Positions 1 to 8,583 of a stretch of DNA of 64,000 nt are shown in pieces. The position numbers were made by a program, and so were the translations under genes. Position 1 is the stretch's first letter. Each line of letters starts with the position of its first letter. The DNA is from Balneola sp. (GTDB lineage Bacteria > Bacteroidota > Rhodothermia > Balneolales > Balneolaceae): contig PBJO01000004.1 of assembly GCA_002720745.1 (NCBI GenBank), positions 3,861 to 67,860 of the forward strand, in the 5' to 3' direction. The notes beneath the pieces are model-generated. The model saw nothing but the letters and a program-made list of their open reading frames with translations. It did not search any database and was not told the DNA's origin.

Positions 1-257
1 TCATTCTGTTTTGCTTCGTTTACTAATGCAAGAACACGAATTTCCTTACCTGTTCCATGAGGTAAACTAACTGTTCCACGCACCATTTGATCAGCATGTC
101 TGGGATCAATTCCTAATCGGATGTCAATATCGACAGATGCATCAAATGACGTGAAAGTCGTTTTTTTCACAAGCTCACAGGCTTCTTCCAGAGTGTACTC
201 ACCCTCTGAATTAACATGCGTTGCTATTTGTTGGTATTTTTTTCCTCTTTTTGCCAT
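1..257 (-). CDS. rplA: 50S ribosomal protein L1 (partial, N-terminal part)
   Basis: Only the first 85 codons are inside the window; the gene continues beyond base 1. The protein begins MAKRGKKYQ and contains SVDIDIRLGIDPRHADQMVR and VSLPHGTGK, the conserved start of L1, which binds 23S rRNA at the L1 stalk and can repress its own operon. The ATG lies 13 bases after the rplK stop, the usual rplK-rplA arrangement. No break is seen in the part present. The identity is secure from the motifs and the neighbour; nothing can be said about the C-terminal half. Confidence 0.95.
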   Translation of the reverse strand, partial: MAKRGKKYQQIATHVNSEGEYTLEEACELVKKTTFTSFDASVDIDIRLGIDPRHADQMVRGTVSLPHGTGKEIRVLALVNEAKQN

Positions 258-270
258 GATTACAACTCCT

Positions 271-702
271 TTACTTGTCACGATTAACTCTAAGACCCAT
301 ACTGCGGGCTGTTCCTGCAATCATTTCCGCGGCGGCTTCAACATCGAAGGCATTTAAGTCTTCCATCTTTTCCTTCGCAATTTGCTTGCATTGAGACCAT
401 GTAACCGTACCTACTTTGTTTCGGTTCGGTTCACCAGAACCAGACTTTAGTTTGGCAGCCTGTTTAAGAAGTACAGGTGCTGGCGGAGTTTTCGTTTTAA
501 ATGTAAACGACTTATCTGCAAACACTGTGATCTCAACAGGTATTACCGTACCAGTCTTGTCCTGAGTCTTAGCATTAAAGGCTTTGCAAAATTCCATTAT
601 ATTGATGCCAGCCTGACCAAGAGCCGGACCCACTGGGGGAGCCGGATTAGCCTGACCACCAACAATTTGGAGTTTCAGAATTCGTTCAACTTTTTTTGCC
701 AT
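271..702 (-). CDS. rplK: 50S ribosomal protein L11
   Basis: 143 residues, normal for L11. The N-terminal domain carries the proline-rich [11 protein letters not shown] segment (about residues 20-30), which sits next to the thiostrepton site and contacts EF-G. The C-terminal rRNA-binding domain holds [19 protein letters not shown] and ends in the usual GTARSMGL. L11 forms the base of the GTPase-associated stalk on 23S rRNA. It is followed by rplA and preceded by nusG after a 76-base gap. The ATG has a purine-rich AAAGGA stretch about ten bases upstream, one of the few plausible Shine-Dalgarno sequences here. Confidence 0.98.
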   Translation of the reverse strand: MAKKVERILKLQIVGGQANPAPPVGPALGQAGINIMEFCKAFNAKTQDKTGTVIPVEITVFADKSFTFKTKTPPAPVLLKQAAKLKSGSGEPNRNKVGTVTWSQCKQIAKEKMEDLNAFDVEAAAEMIAGTARSMGLRVNRDK

Positions 703-778
703 GGATTCTCAGGATCCTTTTCTAAGTGTTATAATTTCTGTTTTTTGCGTAATAGCTAGTTCGCATTAACTAAGTTCT

Positions 779-1336
779 TTATGTAGTGGATTCAACTTGA
801 TTGATATCCACCTCAACTGGAGTCTTTCTACCAAAAATACTGACTAAAACACGCAGTTTTAATTTGTCGGTATTAACTTCCTGTACAGTCCCATCAAAGT
901 CCTTGAATGGACCTGCAATGACTTTTACCAAATCACCCTCTCGGTAAGGAATTTCTATGTTGCCTGATTCCATACCAGCTTCTTGGACTCGTCCAATTAT
1001 GCGCTGGACTTCGTGCTTTTTAAGCGGGGTAGGTACCTTAGTTTGACCGCCTACTACAAGAAAACCCATACATGATGGTGCGCTTTGTACTATGTTATTA
1101 ACTTCTTCATCAAAATGGGTATTGAGCAAAATATACCCTGGAAAAAAATTCTTCTCTCTAGTCCGCTTTTTCCCATTTCGGATTTCAACTATAGTCTCCG
1201 TGGGAACAAGGATATCCTTGATCTTATGCTCTAGTTTCTGATCTTCAATTTCACGATCCAAAAACTCTTTAACTTTTTTTTCATGACTAGAAAAGCAGCG
1301 AACTACATACCAGCCGAAATCTAATTCTTTACTCAT
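779..1336 (-). CDS. nusG: Transcription termination/antitermination factor NusG
   Basis: 185 residues. The N-terminal NGN domain starts GWYVVRCFSSHEKKVKEFL and includes FFPGYILL, the face that binds the RNA polymerase clamp. The C-terminal KOW domain (about residues 132-183) has GDLVKVIAGPFKDFDGTV, which in this family contacts S10 or Rho. No extra domain is inserted, so this is ordinary NusG and not a LoaP/RfaH-type paralogue. Its ATG overlaps the secE stop by one base (TAATG), which points to translational coupling. The secE-nusG-rplK order is the standard one. Confidence 0.98.
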   Translation of the reverse strand: MSKELDFGWYVVRCFSSHEKKVKEFLDREIEDQKLEHKIKDILVPTETIVEIRNGKKRTREKNFFPGYILLNTHFDEEVNNIVQSAPSCMGFLVVGGQTKVPTPLKKHEVQRIIGRVQEAGMESGNIEIPYREGDLVKVIAGPFKDFDGTVQEVNTDKLKLRVLVSIFGRKTPVEVDINQVESTT

Positions 1337-1518
1337 TAATTATATATCGCCTCTAAGACCGTACTGTATACCTGATCTATGCCAAATATTAATACAGATA
1401 GTATAATAGAAAACACAACAACAATAATGGTGTTGTCGACTAGTTCTGATTGTGTTGGCCAGGATACTTTTTTGAATTCTTTAGTAACGCTGTCGAAGAA
1501 ATTAGTGATCTTTTCCAT
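1336..1518 (-). CDS. secE: Preprotein translocase subunit SecE
   Basis: 60 residues, the short single-span form of SecE. FFDSVTKEFKKVSWPTQSEL is the amphipathic helix with the conserved KVSWP motif. It is followed by one membrane segment (about residues 28-52, IIVVVFSIILSVLIFGI). SecE clamps SecY in the SecYEG channel of the inner membrane. The gene lies between tRNA-Trp and nusG, its position in most bacteria, and shares one base with the nusG start. The identity is clear from motif and context. Confidence 0.96.
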   Translation of the reverse strand: MEKITNFFDSVTKEFKKVSWPTQSELVDNTIIVVVFSIILSVLIFGIDQVYSTVLEAIYN

Positions 1519-1535
1519 AATTCATTTTTTGTTAG

Positions 1536-1608
1536 CACGGGTGGAGAGACTCGAACTCCCGACACCTGGTTTTGGAGACCAGTGCTCTACCAGCTGAGCT
1601 ACACCCGT
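1536..1608 (-). tRNA. tRNA-Trp (anticodon CCA)
   Basis: On the minus strand a 73-base cloverleaf is readable. The acceptor stem ACGGGTG (from 1608) pairs with CACCCGT (1543-1537), and the D arm is GCTCAGCTGGTAGAGC. The anticodon arm CTGGTCTCCAAAACCAG carries anticodon CCA, the T arm is GGGAGTTCGAGTCTCTC, and G is the discriminator base at 1536. The CCA end is not encoded, since the next bases read CTA. Its place between tuf and secE is the classic site for trnW. The ends were derived by hand from the acceptor pairing. Confidence 0.96.
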
Positions 1609-1659
1609 ATGTGCCAAGGATAAAATAAATATTTCTTGGCCATACTTCATGTCGGTCGA

Positions 1660-2847
1660 TTAATCTAAAATTTTAGTTACAACGCCAGCACCTACCGTAC
1701 GGCCACCCTCACGAATCGCAAAACGCAATCCATCTTCCATAGCCACCGGTTGAATCAACTCTACGCTCAACTTAACGTTGTCGCCTGGCATTACCATCTC
1801 TACTCCTGATGGAAGCTCACATGCTCCCGTCACATCCGTTGTACGGAAATAGAACTGAGGGCGGTATCCTTTGAAAAATGGGGTGTGACGACCACCTTCA
1901 TCTTTACTCAATACGTATACCTCGCACTCAAACTTTTTATGTGGGTTAATTGAACCTGGCTTACAAAGAACCATTCCTCGTTGAATCTGCTCCTTGTCAA
2001 TACCTCGAAGTAGAATACCTGCATTGTCTCCCGCCTGACCTTGATCTAACAAACGGCGAAACATCTCAATACCGGTTACCACGCTCTTCATAGGATCTTC
2101 TACAATCCCTACAATCTCTATCTCATCATTGAGCTTAAGGATGCCGCGCTCAATCCTACCCGTAGCTACCGTACCACGACCCGTAATCGAAAATACATCC
2201 TCCACCGGCATCAAAAATGGCTTGTCCACATCCCGCTCAGGAGTAGGAATCGTGGTATCTACCGCTTGAATAAGCTCCACTACTTTCTCTTCCCACTGCG
2301 CCTCACCGTTGAGCGCGCCCAAGGCAGAACCTTGAATCACAGGAATATCATCACCATCAAACTCATAGCTAGATAACAACTCACGTACTTCAAGCTCTAC
2401 AAGCTCTAGTAACTCATCGTCATCTACCAAATCAACCTTGTTCATGAACACCACGATCTGTGGCACGCCTACCTGACGAGCAAGTAAGATGTGCTCACGG
2501 GTCTGTGGCATAGGACCATCTGTCGCCGCAACTACTAGAATTGCGCCATCCATCTGGGCCGCTCCCGTTACCATGTTCTTAACGTAATCCGCGTGACCTG
2601 GACAGTCTACATGGGCATAATGACGGTCCGCTGATTCGTATTCCACGTGAGCCGTAGCAATGGTAATCCCGCGCTCGCGCTCTTCAGGTGCATTATCGAT
2701 CTGATCAAACGCCTGTGCAACGCCACCGTAGGTCTTTGCCATTACCGTGGTAATTGCCGCCGTTAACGTAGTTTTGCCATGATCTACGTGTCCGATCGTT
2801 CCCACATTAACGTGGGGTTTGGTTCGCTGAAAGGTCTCTTTTGCCAT
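1660..2847 (-). CDS. tuf: Translation elongation factor Tu
   Basis: 395 residues, full length. G1 is GHVDHGKT (residues 19-26), switch II is [12 protein letters not shown], and the NKVD guanine-specificity motif lies near residue 136. Domains 2 and 3 follow and the protein ends [18 protein letters not shown]-Tu delivers aminoacyl-tRNA to the ribosome. It follows fusA by 35 bases and precedes tRNA-Trp. Base composition is odd: two 60-base lines counted by hand in tuf are about 55% GC, against about 37% in one line of fusA. That could reflect strong codon selection, gene conversion with a second copy, or transfer. Confidence 0.98.
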   Translation of the reverse strand: MAKETFQRTKPHVNVGTIGHVDHGKTTLTAAITTVMAKTYGGVAQAFDQIDNAPEERERGITIATAHVEYESADRHYAHVDCPGHADYVKNMVTGAAQMDGAILVVAATDGPMPQTREHILLARQVGVPQIVVFMNKVDLVDDDELLELVELEVRELLSSYEFDGDDIPVIQGSALGALNGEAQWEEKVVELIQAVDTTIPTPERDVDKPFLMPVEDVFSITGRGTVATGRIERGILKLNDEIEIVGIVEDPMKSVVTGIEMFRRLLDQGQAGDNAGILLRGIDKEQIQRGMVLCKPGSINPHKKFECEVYVLSKDEGGRHTPFFKGYRPQFYFRTTDVTGACELPSGVEMVMPGDNVKLSVELIQPVAMEDGLRFAIREGGRTVGAGVVTKILD

Positions 2848-2882
2848 TTTATTTATTCATTTAAGTAAGTATTAAAAATTGT

Positions 2883-5021
2883 TTATGACTGACTCTCAAT
2901 AATTTCCTGGGCCAATTTGTCTGGTAACTGTGTGTACTCCTCAAATTCCATTGAATATACAGCACGTCCCTGAGTTAGTGATCGAAGATCTGTTGAGTAA
3001 CCAAACATTTCAGAAAGAGGTACTTTTGCTTTCACAACTGAACCTTTAGGATCTGAATTCATACTTTGGATTATACCACGACGTGAATTAAGGTCACCGA
3101 TAACATCACCCATATACTCTTCTGGTGTGGTAACTTCTACTTTCATTACCGGCTCTAATAGTGCAGGTCTTGCCTTTTTAGCCGAATCACGGAAACCACT
3201 CTTTGCGGCTAATTCAAAACTCAATTGATCTGAATCCACATCATGGTACGATCCATCAAATAAACGAACTCCTACATTCTGCACAGAATAATTGGCCTGA
3301 ATACCATTTTCTAGTGCCATTTTGAAGCCTTTCTCAACAGAAGGAATAAATTCACGAGGTATGTTACCTCCAACAATTTCGTTAATAAACATGAATCCAT
3401 CATCTCGGCTTATTCGGTCTTCGCGGCCCTCATAATTATCAAAAAATTCAATGGGTGCAATTTCAAACTGAATATCTGCAAATTTACCACGTCCACCCGT
3501 TTGTTTCTTGTAAACCTCGCGATGGGTAACATTTTTCGAAATAGTTTCGCGGTAAGATACCTGCGGAGCTCCTACATTCGCTTCTACCTTAAATTCACGT
3601 TTCAAACGGTCGACGATGATTTCTAAGTGAAGCTCACCCATGCCAGCAATGGTAGTCTGACCGGTTTCTTCATCAGTGCTTACTTTAAAGGTAGGATCTT
3701 CTTCTGCTAACTTTTGCAATCCTGTGGATAATTTGTCACTATCTGCTTTTGTTTTGGGCTCAACTGCTAATTTAATTACCGGCTCAGGGAAAGTAATTTG
3801 CTCCAATATTACAGGCTGGTCTAAATCGCAGAACGTATCACCGGTAAATACCGCTTTCACGCCCACAAGGGCGACTATATCTCCAGCTTGAGCGAAGTCT
3901 AAATCTTTTTTATCGTTTGCGTGCATTTCAAGCAAACGTCCTACACGTTCTTTTCTACCCGTTGTAGAGTTTAGTATATACGATCCTTTGGCTAAACGTC
4001 CAGAGTATATACGTGCAAATGTTAGTTTACCTACATACGGATCTGTCATAATTTTAAAAGCAAGGGCACTAAACGGAGCATCAGGATTTGCGACTCTGGT
4101 TATTTTGTTTTCCGTGTTAGGGTCTATGCCATTTACCGCTTCAATATCTAATGGACTTGGCATGAAATCGATAACACGATCTAACATAACCTGCACACCT
4201 TTATTTTTAAGTGCAGTACCACACATTACTGGGGTGATATCTTTTGCGATGGTAGCCTTTCTAATGGCATTAATAATTTCCGCAGCTGAAATTTCTTCTT
4301 CCATTAAATATTTTTCCATAAGCGACTCATCATGGTCAGCTATTGCTTCAAGCATTTGCACGCGATAATCATTCACACTATCTACCATGTCTTCAGGAAT
4401 ATCGATTACATCGTACTTTGCGCCCAAGGAGGCCTCATCCCAAACGATACCCTCCATATTAATGAGATCAACAACTCCTTTGAAATTCTCTTCACTGCCA
4501 ATAGGAATTTGAATGGGGATAGGGTTGGCTTTCAATTTGTCATTCAACTGATCAACAACGTTGTAAAAATCTGCACCTGTTCGATCCATTTTGTTTACAA
4601 AAGCCATACATGGAACTTTATATTTTGTTGCTTGACGCCATACTGTTTCTGACTGAGGCTGAACAGCACCCACCGAGCAAAGCACAAACACTGCCCCATC
4701 TAGTATCCGAAGCGAGCGCTCTACCTCTACGGTGAAGTCAACGTGACCAGGAGTGTCAATAATGTTAATACGATGATCATTCCAGATACAGTGAGTGGCT
4801 GCAGAAGTAATTGTAATGCCTCGCTCCTGCTCCTGCTCCATCCAGTCCATAGTAGCCGCACCGTCGTGCACTTCTCCAATACGGTGACTTCTACCGGTAT
4901 AAAAAAGAATACGTTCGGTTACCGTAGTTTTACCTGCATCAATGTGAGCCATGATCCCGATGTTACGGGTACGTCGCATTTGGTCAAGTACTTTTGGATC
5001 CATTGTTGTAGTGTCAGGCAT
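2883..5021 (-). CDS. fusA: Translation elongation factor G
   Basis: 712 residues from the chosen start. G1 is AHIDAGKTT (residues 25-33), followed by DTPGHVDF and NKMD. Domains II-V follow, including GGRGKFADI and [18 protein letters not shown] drives translocation and, with RRF, ribosome recycling. The frame is open 41 codons further upstream, but that would run into rpsG; the ATG at 5021 ([10 protein letters not shown]) is 28 bases after the rpsG stop and fits the family. A second ATG six codons in is also possible. It belongs to the rpsL-rpsG-fusA-tuf operon. Confidence 0.97.
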   Translation of the reverse strand: MPDTTTMDPKVLDQMRRTRNIGIMAHIDAGKTTVTERILFYTGRSHRIGEVHDGAATMDWMEQEQERGITITSAATHCIWNDHRINIIDTPGHVDFTVEVERSLRILDGAVFVLCSVGAVQPQSETVWRQATKYKVPCMAFVNKMDRTGADFYNVVDQLNDKLKANPIPIQIPIGSEENFKGVVDLINMEGIVWDEASLGAKYDVIDIPEDMVDSVNDYRVQMLEAIADHDESLMEKYLMEEEISAAEIINAIRKATIAKDITPVMCGTALKNKGVQVMLDRVIDFMPSPLDIEAVNGIDPNTENKITRVANPDAPFSALAFKIMTDPYVGKLTFARIYSGRLAKGSYILNSTTGRKERVGRLLEMHANDKKDLDFAQAGDIVALVGVKAVFTGDTFCDLDQPVILEQITFPEPVIKLAVEPKTKADSDKLSTGLQKLAEEDPTFKVSTDEETGQTTIAGMGELHLEIIVDRLKREFKVEANVGAPQVSYRETISKNVTHREVYKKQTGGRGKFADIQFEIAPIEFFDNYEGREDRISRDDGFMFINEIVGGNIPREFIPSVEKGFKMALENGIQANYSVQNVGVRLFDGSYHDVDSDQLSFELAAKSGFRDSAKKARPALLEPVMKVEVTTPEEYMGDVIGDLNSRRGIIQSMNSDPKGSVVKAKVPLSEMFGYSTDLRSLTQGRAVYSMEFEEYTQLPDKLAQEIIESQS

Positions 5022-5049
5022 GATGTGATAAATTATATTTAAAGCGAAA

Positions 5050-5517
5050 TTAGAATCTGAAATGAGCAAAAGCTTTGTTTGCTTCTGCCATGCGATGTGT
5101 TTCGTCTTTCTTACGAACCGCACCACCTTCGTTTTTAGAGGCATCGATAAGTTCTCTTGAGAGACGCAAAGACATAGATTTATCGTTTCTTGAGCGCGCA
5201 GCTTTAATAAGCCAGCGCATTCCTAATGCAGTACCGCGCTCTTGCCGAACTTCCACAGGAACTTGGTAGGTTGCCCCACCAACTCGTCGTGATTTCACTT
5301 CTACCACAGGAGTTGAATTCTGCAGAGCAGAACGAAAAATTTCCACTCCAGTTTCACCTGTACGTTCTTCAATTATTTCAAAAGCTTGATAGACAATTTT
5401 TCTAGCAACACTTTTTTTACCATCACGCATCAAATTGTTTACAAAACGTGTAATTAGCTTATCGTCAAATATGGGGTCAGGTTGTACATCTCTTTTCTCT
5501 GCTTTTCTTCTACGCAT
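5050..5517 (-). CDS. rpsG: 30S ribosomal protein S7
   Basis: 155 residues, the expected size. It begins [15 protein letters not shown], contains [18 protein letters not shown] and [19 protein letters not shown], and ends with the helical [15 protein letters not shown]7 nucleates assembly of the 30S head and lies near the E site; in many bacteria it is the autogenous repressor of the str operon. The gene is 17 bases downstream of rpsL and upstream of fusA, the standard order. Nothing unusual is seen. Confidence 0.98.
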   Translation of the reverse strand: MRRRKAEKRDVQPDPIFDDKLITRFVNNLMRDGKKSVARKIVYQAFEIIEERTGETGVEIFRSALQNSTPVVEVKSRRVGGATYQVPVEVRQERGTALGMRWLIKAARSRNDKSMSLRLSRELIDASKNEGGAVRKKDETHRMAEANKAFAHFRF

Positions 5518-5534
5518 AATAGATTGAACTAAAC

Positions 5535-5915
5535 TTAAGATTTCGCTTTTGGTCTTTTTGTTCCGTACAGGCTTCTACTCTGAGTACGACCTTCTACACC
5601 AGCGGTATCGAGAGTCCCTCGAATAATGTGATAGCGGACACCAGGAAGATCTTTTACGCGACCTCCACGTATCAATACAATACTGTGCTCTTGCAGGTTG
5701 TGTCCTTCTCCCGGGATATAAGCCGTAACCTCAATACCATTTGTAAGACGTACTCTTGCTACTTTACGTAGTGCAGAGTTAGGTTTCTTGGGTGTTGTGG
5801 TATATACTCGTGTACATACTCCACGCTTTTGAGGACAACTTTGCATAGCAGGAGCAGTTGTCTTGCGTTTATTGGTTTTTCTACCTTTTCTAATAAGTTG
5901 TTGAATCGTTGGCAA
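5535..5915 (-). CDS. rpsL: 30S ribosomal protein S12
   Basis: 126 residues. It has the decoding-centre loops [20 protein letters not shown] and [13 protein letters not shown]. Both lysines where streptomycin-resistance mutations arise (KKPNS and RVKDLP) are the usual sensitive residues. The start codon is TTG: the family start [12 protein letters not shown] aligns with it, and an in-frame TGA lies two codons upstream, so no longer ATG form exists. I see no Shine-Dalgarno sequence before it. This is the first gene of the translation block and is divergent from recG. Confidence 0.96.
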   Translation of the reverse strand: MPTIQQLIRKGRKTNKRKTTAPAMQSCPQKRGVCTRVYTTTPKKPNSALRKVARVRLTNGIEVTAYIPGEGHNLQEHSIVLIRGGRVKDLPGVRYHIIRGTLDTAGVEGRTQSRSLYGTKRPKAKS

Positions 5916-6125
5916 TGTTCAAATAGTTTTAGTTGAGGCCATTGATGAGTTTTATAATCAATTCGAAAGCCTTAAAAGATACAACAACAAAACATATAAG
6001 TCCAAAGGTAAAACAAATAAAAAGGTTCAATCATATAAAGTTGATTTCAAATACCACTATATTTCCTAAACAATTTGGATCAACTCAACAAAATGTAATA
6101 ATACAGATATATATCACTATATCAT
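5916..6125. promoter_or_regulatory. Divergent intergenic region rpsL / recG
   Basis: 210 AT-rich bases separate two divergent genes, so promoters for both must lie here or within the adjacent coding ends. I see no convincing -33/-7 or -35/-10 pair and no clear leader structure. An open frame at 5933-6139 overlaps the recG start and has no protein-like features. The promoter role is inferred from gene orientation only. Confidence 0.45.
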
Positions 6126-8207
6126 TTGAAGATATCTAAACTCAAAGGAATAGGCTCAATTAAACTAAATGCTCTCGCAAAAGAAGGGATTCATTGTGCG
6201 CAGGATTTACTTTTTTTCTTTCCGCGGCGCTATTTAGATAGGACTAATGTTCAAAAAATTGGGCAACTCCGAGGTGTCGGTGAAAAAGTAACAGTCGCCG
6301 GCACTATTTCTCAGATAAGTGAACAAGGATTTAAAGCAAAGAAGCGCCTTGAAATAGTTGTGAAAGATGAAACAGGCGGACTTAAAGCGGTTTGGTTCAA
6401 AGGGGGATATTACATAAAACAAAGGTTTAAAGTTGGTCAAAAGATTGCCCTTTTTGGCACAGTAAAACAATTTGGACGTCATTTATCTATAGCTCACCCC
6501 GAGACAGATGATTTGCATAAAATAAGTGATTTAGCTGACTTCTCCAGTATAGTGGCCATTTATCCAAGTGGACAACATTTCCACAAAGCACGATTATATA
6601 ACAGTGATATCCAAAATTGGATAACTCAGTTACTGAATCAATCCTGCCTTGATAGCTTGATCCCTGAATTTATACCGGACTATATTCGACGCACTTATGG
6701 CTTCCCATATCGTGCAGACGCAATTAGGGCCATACATACCCCTTCTTCACAAGAAGCCCATAAGCAAGCACTCAGAAGATTTAAATTTGAAGAATTTTTC
6801 TTATTTCAACTAAGCATGGAACGCATCCACGGCGAACGTCGAAAAGCCAAAATAGGTCCTATACTTAAAAAAAGCATCCCAAATACGCGGCTTTATTTCG
6901 ATCAGCTGATCCCTTTTAAATTAACTTCTGGTCAAAGATCAGCATTGAGAGACATAAACGATGATGTGCGATCTGGGCGTCAAATGAATAGACTTATTCA
7001 GGGTGATGTAGGTGTAGGTAAAACCGTAGTGGCCATGGGAGCGCTTCTCATGGCGGTCGATAATGGATACCAAGGAGCCCTAGTTGCTCCAACCGAAATC
7101 CTGGCAGAACAGCATTTTACAGGCTTAAGAAAGGCTTTTTCCGAACTCAACATTTCCATAAGACTTTTAGTTGGTGGGCAAAAAACAGGACTGCGCCGCG
7201 ATGTACTTACAGACATTGAGGGTGGAGGATGCAATATCATAGTTGGAACTCATGCAGTTATACAGAAGGAAGTTCATTTTCATAACTTAGGGATGGTCGT
7301 TATAGATGAGCAACACCGATTTGGGGTTCAGCAGCGAGCCGCACTATTGCATAAAGCCAATAATCCGCACATTTTGGTAATGAGTGCAACACCTATACCT
7401 CGATCTCTTGCCATGTCATTATATGCCGACTTGGATATTTCTAAGATAAAGGGTTTACCAAAGGGGCGAAAAACTATCCGAACCGCAATTCGCTCGGAAA
7501 AAAAACGAGCAGATGTGTACCATTTTATAGAACAAGAAATATCTGATGGCGGGCAGATATATTATATTTATCCGCTAATCGAAGAATCTGAAGTCCTTGA
7601 TTTAAAGGATGCCACTGCCGGTTTTGAGAAGATACGTCGGCGCTTTCCGTCTGCTCGAGTAGCCTTATTGCATGGACGTATTAAAAGTGGGGAGAAGGAC
7701 GCCAAAATGCAATCATTTGCAAAAGGTGAGATTGATATTTTAGTTTCAACTACTGTAGTCGAAGTGGGAGTGGATGTGCCTAATGCTTCCACAATGATCA
7801 TAGAGCATGCCGAACGCTTTGGTCTTTCTCAGTTGCATCAGCTTCGTGGAAGAATTGGGCGTGGGAGTCGGCAGGGCTATTGTATCTTAATTCCTGATAA
7901 TGCAGTGAGTAAGTCAGGTGCTGTTCGGCTTAAGACTATGGAAAAGACCACAGATGGCTTTGAAATTGCCGAAATAGATTTAAAACTTAGAGGGCCAGGG
8001 GACTTCCTAGGAACTAAGCAAAGCGGATTACCTGATTTTAAATTTGCAGATATTATTCAGGATCAGGACCTACTAGAAACAGCAAAAAACCAGGCAAGAG
8101 AGCTTATGTTGAGGGATTTTTTACTTTCAGAGCAGGAACACCTTGAATTAAAGCAATACTTTGAATCTTATTATCACGAAAAACAACAACTTTATGGTTT
8201 AGCATAA
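6126..8207 (+). CDS. recG: ATP-dependent DNA helicase RecG
   Basis: 693 residues. The N-terminal part holds KGIGSIKLNALAKEGI, LLFFFPRRYLDR and the OB-fold wedge, which in this family binds branched DNA. The helicase core has Walker A GDVGVGKT (about 293-300), a DEQH box (about 394), SATPIPRSLA, and motif VI LHQLRGRIGRG. The C-terminal part has RGPGDFLGTKQSG. RecG remodels stalled forks and Holliday junctions. The start is TTG: an in-frame stop lies nine codons upstream, there is no ATG between, and the family N-terminus aligns right after it. It is divergent from rpsL. Confidence 0.95.
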   Translation: MKISKLKGIGSIKLNALAKEGIHCAQDLLFFFPRRYLDRTNVQKIGQLRGVGEKVTVAGTISQISEQGFKAKKRLEIVVKDETGGLKAVWFKGGYYIKQRFKVGQKIALFGTVKQFGRHLSIAHPETDDLHKISDLADFSSIVAIYPSGQHFHKARLYNSDIQNWITQLLNQSCLDSLIPEFIPDYIRRTYGFPYRADAIRAIHTPSSQEAHKQALRRFKFEEFFLFQLSMERIHGERRKAKIGPILKKSIPNTRLYFDQLIPFKLTSGQRSALRDINDDVRSGRQMNRLIQGDVGVGKTVVAMGALLMAVDNGYQGALVAPTEILAEQHFTGLRKAFSELNISIRLLVGGQKTGLRRDVLTDIEGGGCNIIVGTHAVIQKEVHFHNLGMVVIDEQHRFGVQQRAALLHKANNPHILVMSATPIPRSLAMSLYADLDISKIKGLPKGRKTIRTAIRSEKKRADVYHFIEQEISDGGQIYYIYPLIEESEVLDLKDATAGFEKIRRRFPSARVALLHGRIKSGEKDAKMQSFAKGEIDILVSTTVVEVGVDVPNASTMIIEHAERFGLSQLHQLRGRIGRGSRQGYCILIPDNAVSKSGAVRLKTMEKTTDGFEIAEIDLKLRGPGDFLGTKQSGLPDFKFADIIQDQDLLETAKNQARELMLRDFLLSEQEHLELKQYFESYYHEKQQLYGLA

Positions 8208-8583
8208 TAAATAACTGTAAACCTAATTTGTTAGGTGAGAGTATATCAATATTTTAGCAAATCTAAAGGGGTAACTGCGGTTTGGATTTCTAATTTTTCA
8301 TTTAAGTAATTGATGTGAATTTTATCTAGAGAATATGATAATAGGTAATTATAGATTTAATTTGTTTTAGTCTTTAGACAATTATTTTAAATGACTCATT
8401 GTTTTAATTTTACCTTATCATAATCTCATTACCTTTTTTTTGGTTAATAGGCTTCGAATTCTGATAAAATTGTCTTAAAGCACCTTGAATAACACAATAC
8501 ACTTAAATTAGCGTAACGCAGAATCTCCAAATTAATGTATAGCTATCAGTAAATGAAATGGTACAGCAGCAATACAATAAATT
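8208..8583. other. Intergenic region between convergent recG and typA
   Basis: 376 bases, very AT-rich, between the 3' ends of two convergent genes. A short hairpin ACCTAA-TTTG-TTAGGT lies at 8221-8236, just after recG; it has only six base pairs and no T tract, so I do not call it a terminator. No frame in this stretch shows protein-like sequence, and I recognise no RNA gene. It is the longest stretch in the window without a gene or gene remnant. Confidence 0.6.

Noticed and set aside
3988-4368. 126-residue open frame antisense to fusA
   Set aside because: Lies fully within the conserved EF-G coding region on the opposite strand; no protein-like motif.
5933-6139. 68-residue open frame between rpsL and recG
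   Set aside because: Low-complexity, lysine/isoleucine-rich translation of AT-rich spacer that overlaps the recG start; more likely the promoter region.
8221-8236. Hairpin after recG as a terminator
   Set aside because: Only six base pairs and no T tract after it on either strand.
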